A stretch of DNA of 64,000 nt from Alteromonas sp. RKMC-009 (GTDB taxonomy: Bacteria; Pseudomonadota; Gammaproteobacteria; Enterobacterales; Alteromonadaceae). The stretch's first letter is position 1, and every line of letters starts with the position of its first letter. Positions 8,571 to 17,638 of the stretch are shown piece by piece. The position numbers and the translations under genes were made by a program. The DNA lies in contig NZ_CP031010.1 in the NCBI RefSeq assembly GCF_003584565.2, forward strand, positions 4,526,001 to 4,590,000, written 5' to 3'. The notes beneath the pieces were generated by a model. That model did no database searches, was not told where the DNA came from, and worked only from the letters and a program-made list of their open reading frames with translations.

Positions 8571-10088
8571 ATGATTTACGCAGCACCTGGACAACAAGAC
8601 TCGGTTGTAACGTTTAAAGAACAGTATGGCAACTACATCGGCGGCGACTGGGTCGCGCCTGTAAAAGGCCAGTATTTCGATAACGTTTCACCGGTAAACA
8701 ACGAAGTATTCTGTTCTATCCCGCGCTCTACCGCTGAAGATATCGAACTGGCGCTGGACGCCGCTCATAAAGCAAAAGCTGCCTGGGGTTCAACCTCAAC
8801 GACTGAGCGCTCTAACCTGCTCCTGAAAATTGCAGACCGTATCGAAGCGAATCTGGAAAAGCTCGCAGTAGCTGAAACCTGGGACAACGGTAAAGCAGTT
8901 CGCGAAACCCTGAATGCCGATATTCCTCTTTCTGCTGATCACTTCCGTTATTTTGCCGGCTGTGTACGTGCACAGGAAGGTTCAATCGGTGAAATCGACA
9001 ACAATACTGTAGCTTATCACTTCCATGAACCTCTTGGCGTCGTAGGCCAGATCATTCCGTGGAACTTTCCGTTGCTGATGGCAGCATGGAAAATTGCACC
9101 GGCACTGGCTGCAGGTAACTGTATCGTTCTGAAACCTGCTGAGCAGACACCTGCTTCAATTCTGGTACTGATGGAAGTTATCGGTGACCTTCTGCCTCCC
9201 GGTGTACTGAACGTGGTAAACGGTTACGGTGCTGAAGCGGGTCAGGCACTGGCTACCAGCAAGCGGATCGCAAAAATTGCTTTCACCGGATCCACCCCGG
9301 TTGGTTCTCACATCCTGAAGTGTGCGGCGGAGAACATCATTCCTTCAACCGTAGAACTGGGTGGAAAGTCACCTAACATCTATTTCAGCGATGTTATGAA
9401 GCACGAAGACGAATTCCTGAGCAAGTGTGTGGAAGGTATGGTCCTCGCCTTCTTCAACCAGGGTGAAGTATGTACCTGTCCTTCACGTGCCCTTATCCAG
9501 GAAGATATGTACGATGACTTTATCTCTCTGGTTATCGCCCGTACGCAGCAAATCAAGCGTGGCAACCCGCTGGATACTGAAACACAGGTGGGTGCACAGG
9601 CATCTGCTGAGCAGTACGACAAAATCCTGGGTTACCTGGAAATTGGTAAGAAAGAAGGCGCAGAAGTGCTTATCGGTGGTGGCCCTGCCAGCATTGAAGG
9701 CTTCAACAAAGGCTTCTATATCGAGCCTACGTTGTTGAAAGGTCATAATAAAATGCGCGTGTTCCAGGAAGAAATCTTCGGCCCTGTGGTTGGCGTAACA
9801 ACCTTTAAAGATGAAGCCGAAGCTCTGGCCATTGCCAATGATACTGAGTTTGGTCTGGGTGCCGGTTTGTGGACCCGTGATATGAACCGTGCATATCGCA
9901 TGGGTCGTGGTATTGAAGCTGGCCGGGTCTGGACCAACTGTTACCACCACTATCCTGCACATGCTGCATTCGGTGGCTACAAAAAATCTGGTGTAGGTCG
10001 TGAGAATCATAAAATGATGCTGGATCACTACCAACAGACTAAGAACTTACTGGTTAGCTACGACGTTAACCCGCTGGGCTTTTTCTAA
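8571..10088 (+). CDS. exaC: NAD-dependent aldehyde dehydrogenase, ExaC/AldB type
   Basis: A 505-residue cytoplasmic ALDH-superfamily enzyme that oxidises acetaldehyde and other short aldehydes, formed by periplasmic alcohol oxidation, to acids. Visible landmarks are PWNFPL (cofactor pocket, about 163-168), FTGSTPVG (238-245), the general base Glu262 in VELGGKSP and the nucleophile Cys301 in [11 protein letters not shown]. The last pattern and the C-terminus NPLGFF are characteristic of the AldB/ExaC group. The ATG at 8571 has GGAG 8 nt upstream; a TTG at 8550 is also in frame but less likely. It follows the porin and is followed by a strong terminator, which ends the porin-exaC unit. In pseudomonads the homologue sits with exaA/pedE and pqq genes, supporting the role here. 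Confidence 0.93.
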   Translation: MIYAAPGQQDSVVTFKEQYGNYIGGDWVAPVKGQYFDNVSPVNNEVFCSIPRSTAEDIELALDAAHKAKAAWGSTSTTERSNLLLKIADRIEANLEKLAVAETWDNGKAVRETLNADIPLSADHFRYFAGCVRAQEGSIGEIDNNTVAYHFHEPLGVVGQIIPWNFPLLMAAWKIAPALAAGNCIVLKPAEQTPASILVLMEVIGDLLPPGVLNVVNGYGAEAGQALATSKRIAKIAFTGSTPVGSHILKCAAENIIPSTVELGGKSPNIYFSDVMKHEDEFLSKCVEGMVLAFFNQGEVCTCPSRALIQEDMYDDFISLVIARTQQIKRGNPLDTETQVGAQASAEQYDKILGYLEIGKKEGAEVLIGGGPASIEGFNKGFYIEPTLLKGHNKMRVFQEEIFGPVVGVTTFKDEAEALAIANDTEFGLGAGLWTRDMNRAYRMGRGIEAGRVWTNCYHHYPAHAAFGGYKKSGVGRENHKMMLDHYQQTKNLLVSYDVNPLGFF

Positions 10089-10115
10089 AAGCGTTGCCTG
10101 AAAAGGCGTAAGTCC

Positions 10116-10145
10116 GGTACCCGTCGCTCTGGCGGGTACCTTTTT
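10116..10145 (+). terminator. Intrinsic terminator of exaC
   Basis: A perfect 8-bp stem GGTACCCG / CGGGTACC (10116-10123 with 10133-10140) is followed immediately by TTTTT. It lies 28 nt after the exaC stop and separates it from the ABC transporter genes. Confidence 0.92.
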
Positions 10146-10204
10146 CAAAATCTGGTCTACGCTTTGTAAGGTATTCCAACCATTTACGACACGTAACCTA
10201 TTCT

Positions 10205-11173
10205 ATGACGTCACTGTTCAGAATCCTTATCACCGCCTGCTTTCTGCTGTTTTCCGGCCTCACTTTGGCCAAAGAGACGGTGCGCGTGGGGGTACTGCAA
10301 TACGGAACGGTGAACTGGGAAATGCAGGCCATCAGAAACACTGGTTTGCAGAACAATTATGATATTCAGGTAGAGGTTGTTCCTCTGGCATCCACTCAGG
10401 CATTACTGGTTGCCCTTCAGGGTGGCAAAGTCGACGTTATCCTCAATGACTGGCTATGGGTCGCCCGTCAAAAAGCCCTCTCCCGCGACTACCGTTTCGC
10501 GCCCTGGTCAACTAACGGCGGACAACTGGTGGTGCGTAACGATCGTAATATTCATACCCTGAAAGACTTAAAAGGGAAAACCTTAGGCATCGCGGGTGGC
10601 AAAACCAACAAGAACTGGGTGCTGTACAAGGCATACATTCAGCAGGCCGCCGGCCTCGAGCTGGGTAAGGATATTCAGGTAAAATTTGCAGCGCCCCCCA
10701 TGTTAAACGCGCTGGTTCAGCAAGGTGAACTGGACGGTGTTATTAACTTCTGGCATTTCGCAGCGCAACTTAACGCACAGGGCATGCATACCCTGCTCAC
10801 CATGCAAACCCTGCTGAACAACAGTGGTATAAAAGCGCCAGTACCGCTACTTGGCTGGGTATTTTCTGCAGCATGGGCCTCACAGCACAGCAAGGCAATT
10901 AATGACTTTCTCGCCATGTCGGCAGAGATCAGGCAACGCATGCAAACCGATGACAGTCTCTGGGCGACACTGCCGGCTTTTACGAAATATCCGGCTCCGG
11001 CGCAGCCCTGGCTGATGGACGGATTCCGCACCGGTGCGATGACAACAACGTCACCGGAAACACAGGCATCGCTGAATGCGGTGTTCGAAACGCTTTCCCG
11101 CAATCAGGAAGAGAATGATGTCACCGGTCCCCTCGACACATTGCCAGCAGACATTCTCTGGCAGCGACACTGA
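10205..11173 (+). CDS. NitT/TauT-type ABC transporter substrate-binding protein
   Basis: A 322-residue periplasmic binding protein with signal peptide (MTSLFRILITACFLLFSGLT, cleavage near LA-KETV). The fold is the SsuA/TauA/nitrate-binding type: VRVGVLQYGTVNWE at the mature N-terminus, DVILNDWLWVAR, then LKDLKGKTLGIAGGKTNKNW, a typical hinge segment. It should capture a small ligand and deliver it to the next two gene products. The ligand is unknown; Trp-rich motifs (NDWLW, INFWHF) could line the pocket. It begins a three-gene operon just after the exaC terminator and overlaps the permease gene by 56 nt. Position inside the island suggests an alcohol-, cofactor- or metal-related ligand, but this is inference. 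Confidence 0.85.
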   Translation: MTSLFRILITACFLLFSGLTLAKETVRVGVLQYGTVNWEMQAIRNTGLQNNYDIQVEVVPLASTQALLVALQGGKVDVILNDWLWVARQKALSRDYRFAPWSTNGGQLVVRNDRNIHTLKDLKGKTLGIAGGKTNKNWVLYKAYIQQAAGLELGKDIQVKFAAPPMLNALVQQGELDGVINFWHFAAQLNAQGMHTLLTMQTLLNNSGIKAPVPLLGWVFSAAWASQHSKAINDFLAMSAEIRQRMQTDDSLWATLPAFTKYPAPAQPWLMDGFRTGAMTTTSPETQASLNAVFETLSRNQEENDVTGPLDTLPADILWQRH

Positions 11174-11951
11174 CGTGCATTGTCTTCCTGAAGGCACCGT
11201 GCGCTGGTATCAACTGCCGTTTTTCAAGCGGCTCACATCCGTTGTGCTTTTGCTTATCAGCTGGCAACTCGCCGTTGCCGTTTTTACTCCCGCTTTGCTT
11301 CCGGCTCCCTCTGAGGTATTTATAAGACTGGCAGAAGAGTGGCAGGGAACCATGCCTCTGCATCTTTCACAAACCCTGATCAGGGTCGCCATCGCTTTCT
11401 CTGCCGCCATGATACTTGGCACTGCACTGGGTCTGGCGATGGGCCACAACCGCAAAGTGGACGCATGGACTGACAGCCTGCTCACGCTGATGCTGAACGT
11501 ACCCGCTCTGGTTACTATTATATTGTGCTTTATCTGGTTCGGTCTGAACGAAACAGCCGCCATCATCGCGGTCATACTCAATAAAGCGCCCAATGTCGCT
11601 GTCACGCTGCGTGAAGGTGCCCGGGCCATCGATCCAAAACTCATGGATGTTGCACGGGTTTACCGTCTGGGGCGGGTGCGCACTTTCAGAAAAGTGTATC
11701 TGCCGCAAATTACGCCATATCTGATTGCCGCTGCACGGGGCGGACTGGCGCTGGTGTGGAAAATTGTGCTGGTGGTTGAACTGATTGGCTGCAGTGATGG
11801 CGTTGGCTTTCAGTTATCCAGCTATTTTCAGTTATTCGATATCACAGCCATTCTGGCCTACACCCTGGCCTTCGTTACTGTGGTGTACGGTATTGAAGCG
11901 CTTGTTCTGCGCCCGCTGGAAAACCGGCTGTCGGGGTGGCGTAAATCATGA
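11118..11951 (+). CDS. NitT/TauT-type ABC transporter permease
   Basis: About 277 residues with six predicted membrane helices of the BPD_transp_1 fold. The EAA-loop equivalent is LREGARAIDPKLMDVARVYRLG, followed by LPQITPYLIAAARGGLALVWK, as in SsuC/TauC. It forms the inner-membrane channel for the flanking binding protein and ATPase. I chose the ATG at 11118, placed downstream of AGGAAG; ATG 11115 directly before it is possible, and the longer frame from 11076 is unlikely because it runs deep into the previous gene. It overlaps the ATPase start by 4 nt (ATGA), indicating translational coupling. Confidence 0.86.
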   Translation: MSPVPSTHCQQTFSGSDTDVHCLPEGTVRWYQLPFFKRLTSVVLLLISWQLAVAVFTPALLPAPSEVFIRLAEEWQGTMPLHLSQTLIRVAIAFSAAMILGTALGLAMGHNRKVDAWTDSLLTLMLNVPALVTIILCFIWFGLNETAAIIAVILNKAPNVAVTLREGARAIDPKLMDVARVYRLGRVRTFRKVYLPQITPYLIAAARGGLALVWKIVLVVELIGCSDGVGFQLSSYFQLFDITAILAYTLAFVTVVYGIEALVLRPLENRLSGWRKS

Positions 11952-12679
11952 AGATTCATATCCGCCACAAGGCATTTGCAGCAACAACACTGATTTCAGA
12001 CCTGACTATTCATACCGGCGAGAATGAAATTGTTGCCCTGGTGGGGCCATCCGGAGCGGGGAAAAGCACCCTGTTAAACATTATTGCAGGTCTTGATAAG
12101 GACTTCAGCGGCGACATCACTTTTGATGATCAACGCCCGCCCGGACTTATGTTTCAGGAAGCCCGCCTGATGCCCTGGCTCACCGTACTGGAAAACGTCA
12201 CTCTGGTTGCGCCGCCGGACCACCCTGATCCCACCGGCGAAGCCTTGTCTTTACTTACCCTCACCGGCCTTGAGTTACAGGCTGGAAAGTATCCGTCACA
12301 GCTCTCCGGCGGTATGAGCAAAAGACTGGCGCTGGCACGGGCGATGATGTTCAAACCCGGCGTCCTTTTGATGGATGAACCCTTTTCGTCTCTTGACGCA
12401 CCGGCTGCAGAAAGTTTGCGCCAGTGCGTGCTATCGCTGAAAGCGACTTCGCCCTTCAGCATTATTTATGTTACCCACGATTTGAAGGAGGCCGTTGCTA
12501 TTGCCGATCGCGTACTGATTTTAGACGCGAATCCTATGACACTGAAACATCAGGAAATTATCACTTTGCCCCGCCCCAGGTATTTACATGACAAAGCCGT
12601 CAGCGATGTTTGTGAGCCTTTGTATCGTGCCTGGCCGGAACTGTTGTACGGGAATGCTGATGAACGCAAAACCATGTAA
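11948..12679 (+). CDS. NitT/TauT-type ABC transporter ATPase
   Basis: A 243-residue ATP-binding subunit. Walker A is GPSGAGKST, the Q-loop lies in GLMFQEARLMPWLTV, the signature is LSGGMSKRLALARA, and Walker B is VLLMDEPFSSLD followed by the switch His in YVTHD. The signature has the less common LSGGMSKR instead of LSGGQ(R/M)QR, as often seen in NitT/TauT-type ATPases. It energises the permease encoded immediately upstream (4-nt overlap). The next gene, nosP, starts 67 nt downstream and may share the transcript. Confidence 0.9.
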   Translation: MKIHIRHKAFAATTLISDLTIHTGENEIVALVGPSGAGKSTLLNIIAGLDKDFSGDITFDDQRPPGLMFQEARLMPWLTVLENVTLVAPPDHPDPTGEALSLLTLTGLELQAGKYPSQLSGGMSKRLALARAMMFKPGVLLMDEPFSSLDAPAAESLRQCVLSLKATSPFSIIYVTHDLKEAVAIADRVLILDANPMTLKHQEIITLPRPRYLHDKAVSDVCEPLYRAWPELLYGNADERKTM

Positions 12680-12724
12680 ACCAACACATCATTGTTGTTA
12701 AGCAATTGTGAAACAGATATTATT

Positions 12725-12742
12725 CCTCCATACCTCTGGAGG
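12725..12742 (+). promoter_or_regulatory. Hairpin covering the nosP ribosome binding site
   Basis: CCTCCA (12725-12730) and TGGAGG (12737-12742) form a perfect 6-bp stem around a 6-nt loop. The 3' arm contains the GGAGG Shine-Dalgarno sequence of nosP, whose ATG is at 12747. Folding would hide the site and could limit translation. Regulation by any ligand is speculation. Confidence 0.5.
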
Positions 12743-12746
12743 ACAC

Positions 12747-13958
12747 ATGAGTCGTCAACAAGCACAACTGGCTGTCGCGCAGGACATCGTCAGCGGTGTA
12801 GCCCGCGCCGGGAGTGAACAACAAGACCCGGTGAGAGCTGCCGCGGAGATCTACCGTGCACTTGCTCCCTGTGAGCCAACCTGTGTAGTTTTTTACTGCT
12901 GCACCCGCTATCCGCTGGAATTATTAGCGCGGGAGTTATCCCGTTATTTTCCGGACATTACGGTGATAGGCTGTACTTCTGCAGGTGAAATTACCCCGCT
13001 GGGTTACAAAAAACACAGCATCAGTGCATTCGGGCTGAGTCAGTCCCTGTTTGCTGTGGAATCTGTGCTGATTGAAAATCTCGCTGCGTTTACCAAAAGC
13101 GATGCGGATACGCTGGTTGACGGTATGCTGAATAACCTGCGCAAAAAGGCTGTCACGTCTTCACCTATTGATAAACAATGTTTTGCACTGTCGCTGCTCG
13201 ACGGTTTATCTGTGCGTGAGGAACTGGTGATTAATGCATTGAGCGAGAGCCTGCATGAAATTCCGCTGGTCGGCGGTTCTGCCGGTGACGATCAGCATTT
13301 TGTTGATACTCAGGTATTTCATAATGGCAAGTTTTACAGCGATGCTGCGGTGTTTATGCTGGTGAATACGGCCTGCAATTTTGAAGTCTTCAGTCAGCAT
13401 CACCTTGCTCCTATGCAGGAAAAGCTGGTTGTGACTCAGGTTTCGCCGGATTTACGGGTTGTGCAGGAATTTAATGCCGAACCCGCTGCACTGGAATACT
13501 GCCGTATTAACAATCTGAAGCTGGAAGATTTGAATTCCCGCACCTTTGCAATGTATCCGCTGGCAGTTCAGATTGGTGATCATCTGTATATCCGCAGCAT
13601 TCAACAGGTAAATGATGATTTAAGCCTTACCTTCTTCTGCGCCATCGATGCCGGTGTTGTGCTTACCCAGATGACATCGCCGGGCTTGTTGTCGCATACA
13701 TCAATGATTTTCAATTTGCTGGAAGAATCAGTCGGTGAAATTCAGTTACTCATCGGTTTTGACTGTATTCACCGCCGGGCGGAAATCGACGAGTATCAGC
13801 TTGAAGAAGATATGTCTGAACTGTACATGGAACACAATGTCATTGGCTTTAGCACTTACGGTGAACAAATTAACGGGTTACATCTGAACCATACCTTTAC
13901 CGGTGTTGCTATAGGATATCCACGTGACCAGGCCAACCCAGACCTTACCCTCACATAG
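12747..13958 (+). CDS. nosP: FIST-domain nitric oxide sensor, NosP family
   Basis: A 403-residue cytoplasmic protein with FIST_N (about 35-225) and FIST_C (about 225-385) domains: FYCCTRYPLE, VIGCTSAGEI, PLVGGSAGDD, then GFDCIHRR and VIGFSTYGEQ. FIST proteins next to a NahK-type kinase are known as NosP, a haem protein that binds NO and controls the kinase; in Pseudomonas aeruginosa the pair is PA1975-PA1976, beside the ethanol-oxidation genes. The same gene pair and neighbourhood appear here. The start is the ATG at 12747 with a strong GGAGG 4 nt upstream; the in-frame GTG at 12708 has no such site. It overlaps nahK by 35 nt. Haem binding is inferred from family membership. Confidence 0.87.
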   Translation: MSRQQAQLAVAQDIVSGVARAGSEQQDPVRAAAEIYRALAPCEPTCVVFYCCTRYPLELLARELSRYFPDITVIGCTSAGEITPLGYKKHSISAFGLSQSLFAVESVLIENLAAFTKSDADTLVDGMLNNLRKKAVTSSPIDKQCFALSLLDGLSVREELVINALSESLHEIPLVGGSAGDDQHFVDTQVFHNGKFYSDAAVFMLVNTACNFEVFSQHHLAPMQEKLVVTQVSPDLRVVQEFNAEPAALEYCRINNLKLEDLNSRTFAMYPLAVQIGDHLYIRSIQQVNDDLSLTFFCAIDAGVVLTQMTSPGLLSHTSMIFNLLEESVGEIQLLIGFDCIHRRAEIDEYQLEEDMSELYMEHNVIGFSTYGEQINGLHLNHTFTGVAIGYPRDQANPDLTLT

Positions 13959-16617
13959 CCCTTATCCGGCAGTCAATAACGACGTCGCTTCAGACGAGCT
14001 GGAGCGCCTGCGTTACGAAAATGAAAAGCTGACCAAAATAAACGCGGTGCTGATGCGCCGTGTTGAAATGGGATGGGGCAACCACAGCGATGCCTATCAG
14101 TCATTCGAAGATGCCGCTCTGCTTGCTGACAAAGTCAAAGAACGAACATTTAAGTTACAGCAAACGCTGCACCGTCTGGAAGAATCGAACCAGCAATTAG
14201 ACCAGGCCCGTCTTGACGCCGAACTAAGCCGGATTTCTTCAGACCAGGACCGCCAGCGCCTTACGGATGCCATAGAAAGTATCTCCGAATCCTTTGTTCT
14301 GTTTGATGCCGACCGCAAAATGGTACTGGTGAACAACCGCTGCCGTGAATTCTGGACCCGTTTTGGCATTGCTTTTGAGATTGGCGTTACCACCTTTCAG
14401 CAAATTACCGCTGCGTCACTGCCTCTGGTTGATCACAGCTGTAAAGTACAGAGAAAAGTCAGTGCGTTTCCTGAGTCCATCACCCAGACCATTTTCAAAC
14501 TGAAAGACGGCACATGGATCCAGATGTCTGAGCGTAAAACCGCTGAGAACGGCCTGGTGGTGGTATACACCGATATCACCAACATCAAAAAGACAGAAGA
14601 GTTGCGTTATCAGACGGCCATGGCAGAGCAGGCCCAATTGCTGAAGTCGACGCTGGAAAACATGACAGAAGCGGTGGCCCTGATCAACGAAAACAACGAG
14701 CTGGAAACCTGGAATCAGCAGTTCCTGGAGTTCGCCGGTCTGAAAGAAGCCGACGTAAAACGGGGTGTAAAATACAACCAGTTGCTTGCGAACAGCGCCC
14801 TGCGTGAAGTACCGGCCTTACCCATGGACGAATGCCTGAACGATGATGGTTTCGGTGAAACAGAAGTGGTGCTGGAAAACGGCATCGTATTGCTGTTCAA
14901 AAGCCACCTTATTCCTTCCGGCGGCATGCTGAACACCTTTACCGACATCACTGAACGCAGCCATCATCAACGCGCGCTGCAGGAAAGTGAGCAACGCATC
15001 CGTCTGATTACCGATGCTATGCCGGCACTGATTTCTTACGTTAACAAAGACATGTGCTATGAATTCGTGAACCGGGAGTTTGAAAAGTGGTATCACCGCT
15101 CCCGTTCAGAAATCATCAGCCACCATCTGCGTAATGTACTGGGTGAACAAACGTTCAGTAACCTGCAAATATATATTGAACGGGCAATGCTCGGGCAGTC
15201 AGTCAATTTTGAGGTTGAAACCACACTGGATAACGGCAACAGCCGGATTTCCAACAAGACCTACATTCCTCACTTCGATCAGGAGCGCAATGTAGTCGGC
15301 TTCTTCGCGCTGGAGCAGGACGTCACCGAGCAGCGGCGCACCGCCAAGGCGCTTAAGCATGCTTACGACTACATGGAGCAGCGTGTAAACCAGCGTACCA
15401 AGAAGATTTCTGAGATAAATGCCCAGTTGCGCAAAGAAATTGAAGACCGTCAACTGGCACAAATCCACTTGCTGGAAGCCAAGCGGGAAGCAGAGCACGC
15501 TAACGAATCAAAAAGTAAATTCCTCGCTGCAACCAGCCACGACCTGTTGCAGCCAATGAACTCAGCCCGTTTATTTGTCAGTGCACTGGCAGAGCAGACG
15601 TTGCAACCGGAAGCTCAGAAACTGACCAGTTCACTGAGCTATTCGCTGGAGAATCTGGAGTCGCTGATCACGGCACTTGTGGATATTTCCAAGCTGGAGG
15701 CCGGTTTGATAGAGCCGGTGCTGGACGACTTTGCTGTTGAAGATCTCATGAGTAACCTTGAGAATGAATTCCGTCAGCAGGCTGAAGCCAGAGGCCTGAA
15801 ATTCCGTTTCCGCAACTCCTCCCGCGTAGTAAACTCGGATGGTTATCTGCTCGCCCGTATTCTTCGCAACCTGCTCAGTAACGCTATCCGGTATACCAAT
15901 GAAGGCGCAATTCTTTTAGGTGCCCGCAGACGGGCACATGGCCTGGAAATTCAGGTGTGCGACACCGGGATCGGTATTCCCGAAGATAAACTGAGTGATA
16001 TCTTCCAGGAATTTAACCGCGTTGAAGCGAAGAAACGGCGTCATGACCAGGGACTGGGCTTAGGTCTGGCTATTGTGGATAAACTTTCCACCGTGATGAA
16101 CCATAAAATCCATGTGACGTCCGTTGAAGGGAAAGGCTCCTGCTTTACCGTTACCTTACCCTACGGCACACAACGATTAACGTCTGACTTGCCCCGTAAA
16201 TCCGCTGTACAGGACAGATTCAACAGTCATCTTGAAGGCGCAAACCTGCTTATTATTGATAACGATGAAGCCATTTGCGCCGGCATGGAAGAGTTGCTGG
16301 GCGGCTGGGGAATTCAGGTGACCAGCGTGCAGACACTGGAAGATTTGGGTAAAGAGGGCTGGCTGAAAGAATTGCAACCCGACATCATAGTGGCTGACTA
16401 CCACCTTGATGACGGCGACACCGGTTTCGACGCCCTCGAAATCGTCGAGCGGGAGCTGGGAACCGGCACACCGGTCATCATGATCACGGCAAACTACACC
16501 AATGAATTACGCCAGTCTGTGCGGGCAAAAGGCTACTCACTGCTTAATAAGCCAGTGAAACCCCATAAAATGAAACTGGCCTTGAGCAACCTGATGTCGA
16601 AGAAGGCCGGGGAATAA
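13924..16617 (+). CDS. nahK: Hybrid sensor histidine kinase, NahK/ErcS' type
   Basis: An 897-residue soluble hybrid kinase with no membrane segments. In order: an N-terminal coiled coil (about 22-110), three PAS domains (about 112-222, 235-345, 355-472), a second coiled coil (480-525), HisKA with phosphorylatable His539 in SHDLLQPMN, HATPase (N box about 646-658, GLGLGLAIVDK) and a C-terminal receiver with Asp825 in VADYHLDD. This matches P. aeruginosa NahK, which is inhibited by NO-bound NosP and feeds a phosphorelay controlling biofilm and motility and, as ErcS', ethanol oxidation. The GTG start at 13924 has AGGA upstream and overlaps nosP by 35 nt, so the pair is translationally coupled. 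Its likely phospho-acceptor is an Hpt protein not seen in the window. Confidence 0.9.
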   Translation: MTRPTQTLPSHSPYPAVNNDVASDELERLRYENEKLTKINAVLMRRVEMGWGNHSDAYQSFEDAALLADKVKERTFKLQQTLHRLEESNQQLDQARLDAELSRISSDQDRQRLTDAIESISESFVLFDADRKMVLVNNRCREFWTRFGIAFEIGVTTFQQITAASLPLVDHSCKVQRKVSAFPESITQTIFKLKDGTWIQMSERKTAENGLVVVYTDITNIKKTEELRYQTAMAEQAQLLKSTLENMTEAVALINENNELETWNQQFLEFAGLKEADVKRGVKYNQLLANSALREVPALPMDECLNDDGFGETEVVLENGIVLLFKSHLIPSGGMLNTFTDITERSHHQRALQESEQRIRLITDAMPALISYVNKDMCYEFVNREFEKWYHRSRSEIISHHLRNVLGEQTFSNLQIYIERAMLGQSVNFEVETTLDNGNSRISNKTYIPHFDQERNVVGFFALEQDVTEQRRTAKALKHAYDYMEQRVNQRTKKISEINAQLRKEIEDRQLAQIHLLEAKREAEHANESKSKFLAATSHDLLQPMNSARLFVSALAEQTLQPEAQKLTSSLSYSLENLESLITALVDISKLEAGLIEPVLDDFAVEDLMSNLENEFRQQAEARGLKFRFRNSSRVVNSDGYLLARILRNLLSNAIRYTNEGAILLGARRRAHGLEIQVCDTGIGIPEDKLSDIFQEFNRVEAKKRRHDQGLGLGLAIVDKLSTVMNHKIHVTSVEGKGSCFTVTLPYGTQRLTSDLPRKSAVQDRFNSHLEGANLLIIDNDEAICAGMEELLGGWGIQVTSVQTLEDLGKEGWLKELQPDIIVADYHLDDGDTGFDALEIVERELGTGTPVIMITANYTNELRQSVRAKGYSLLNKPVKPHKMKLALSNLMSKKAGE

Positions 16618-16638
16618 CTTCAGGCGCCATGACGTGAA

Positions 16639-17526
16639 CTAAGCCAACCGCTTTGCAGATTCGCGCAGAGCAAACTCCCGAAGTGTTTTAAGTTGCGGGC
16701 TTTCTGTTTGCCAGTAATGCCAGTACAAAGGCGTATCCACGTGATAACCCGGCATCAGGTCGACTAACTCTCCGTTTTCCAGTTCTTTATTCAGTTGCAG
16801 CACGGGTAACAAGCCGTATCCTATGCCGGCCAGCATGGCTTGCTTAAACCCTTCAGAGGACGGACAGAGATGCACCAGAGAGGGTGTGCTGCCGTTTACT
16901 TCCTGTAAAAAATCGTGCTGGAGCCTGTCGTGTTCATTAAACACCAGACAAGGGGCATCGCTGAGCTGTTCAGGCCCGGTAATATTGTACCGGCGAATAA
17001 ACGCAGGGCTCGCAATCACTTTATACCGGAGCGCGCCCAGTGAACTCACTTTGCCCCCGTTTACCGCTTCCGCTGATGAGCATATGCAAACCATGACCTC
17101 TCCTGCTTTCATGCGCTGCAGGGCAATGGACTGATCTTCCGTAATGATTTCGAACTGAAACTGACATCCCGCCTCTTCTTCCGTTATCGCCAGTGCCGCC
17201 GGTAACCAGGTGGCCAGTGAATCCACGTTAGCCACAAGCTTTACTGTTAACGGACCGGATTGAACATCGTGACCGGCAATACCCTGAACGTTCAGAGCCA
17301 CTTCAAGTTGCCGGACTTGCTGCAAATGATTCAGCAGTCTTTTGCCCAGTGCCGTTGCAGAAGGTGGCTGTGTCCGCACCAGTACCGGCTGTCCTAACAG
17401 TGCTTCTAACTGATGAATGCGTTTACTCACCGCTGACTGGGTCAGAAACATTTTCTTCGCCGCTCTCTCAAAGCCTTTTTCCGCAATCACATAGGACAGC
17501 GCATCAAGTAACTGGTAATCAATCAT
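16639..17526 (-). CDS. argP: LysR-type regulator ArgP
   Basis: 295 residues. The winged-helix part (DALSYVIAEKGFERAAKKMF, then TQSAVSKRIHQLEALLGQPVLVRT) closely follows E. coli ArgP, including the diagnostic GFERAA and LVRTQPP. The rest is a LysR substrate-binding domain. ArgP senses lysine and arginine and activates the exporter gene argO, which is here divergently transcribed 113 nt away. The start was placed at the ATG at 17526, giving MIDYQLLDAL as in relatives; the longer in-frame start at 17559 would add 11 residues. Probably not part of the alcohol pathway, although it sits inside the island. Confidence 0.88.
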   Translation of the reverse strand: MIDYQLLDALSYVIAEKGFERAAKKMFLTQSAVSKRIHQLEALLGQPVLVRTQPPSATALGKRLLNHLQQVRQLEVALNVQGIAGHDVQSGPLTVKLVANVDSLATWLPAALAITEEEAGCQFQFEIITEDQSIALQRMKAGEVMVCICSSAEAVNGGKVSSLGALRYKVIASPAFIRRYNITGPEQLSDAPCLVFNEHDRLQHDFLQEVNGSTPSLVHLCPSSEGFKQAMLAGIGYGLLPVLQLNKELENGELVDLMPGYHVDTPLYWHYWQTESPQLKTLREFALRESAKRLA

Positions 17527-17638
17527 GAATATCAGGAATGTATAGATAGATATAGTCATTAGATTAATAGTAAAAATGCCATTAATCTAGCGCCTGTGTG
17601 TTGTCATCAACTGTTGAATTACTGAGCGGGAGCCCGTT

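Noticed and set aside
9483..10034. Minus-strand 183-codon open frame
   Set aside because: It is antisense to exaC and encodes no recognisable motifs; the ALDH frame is clearly real.
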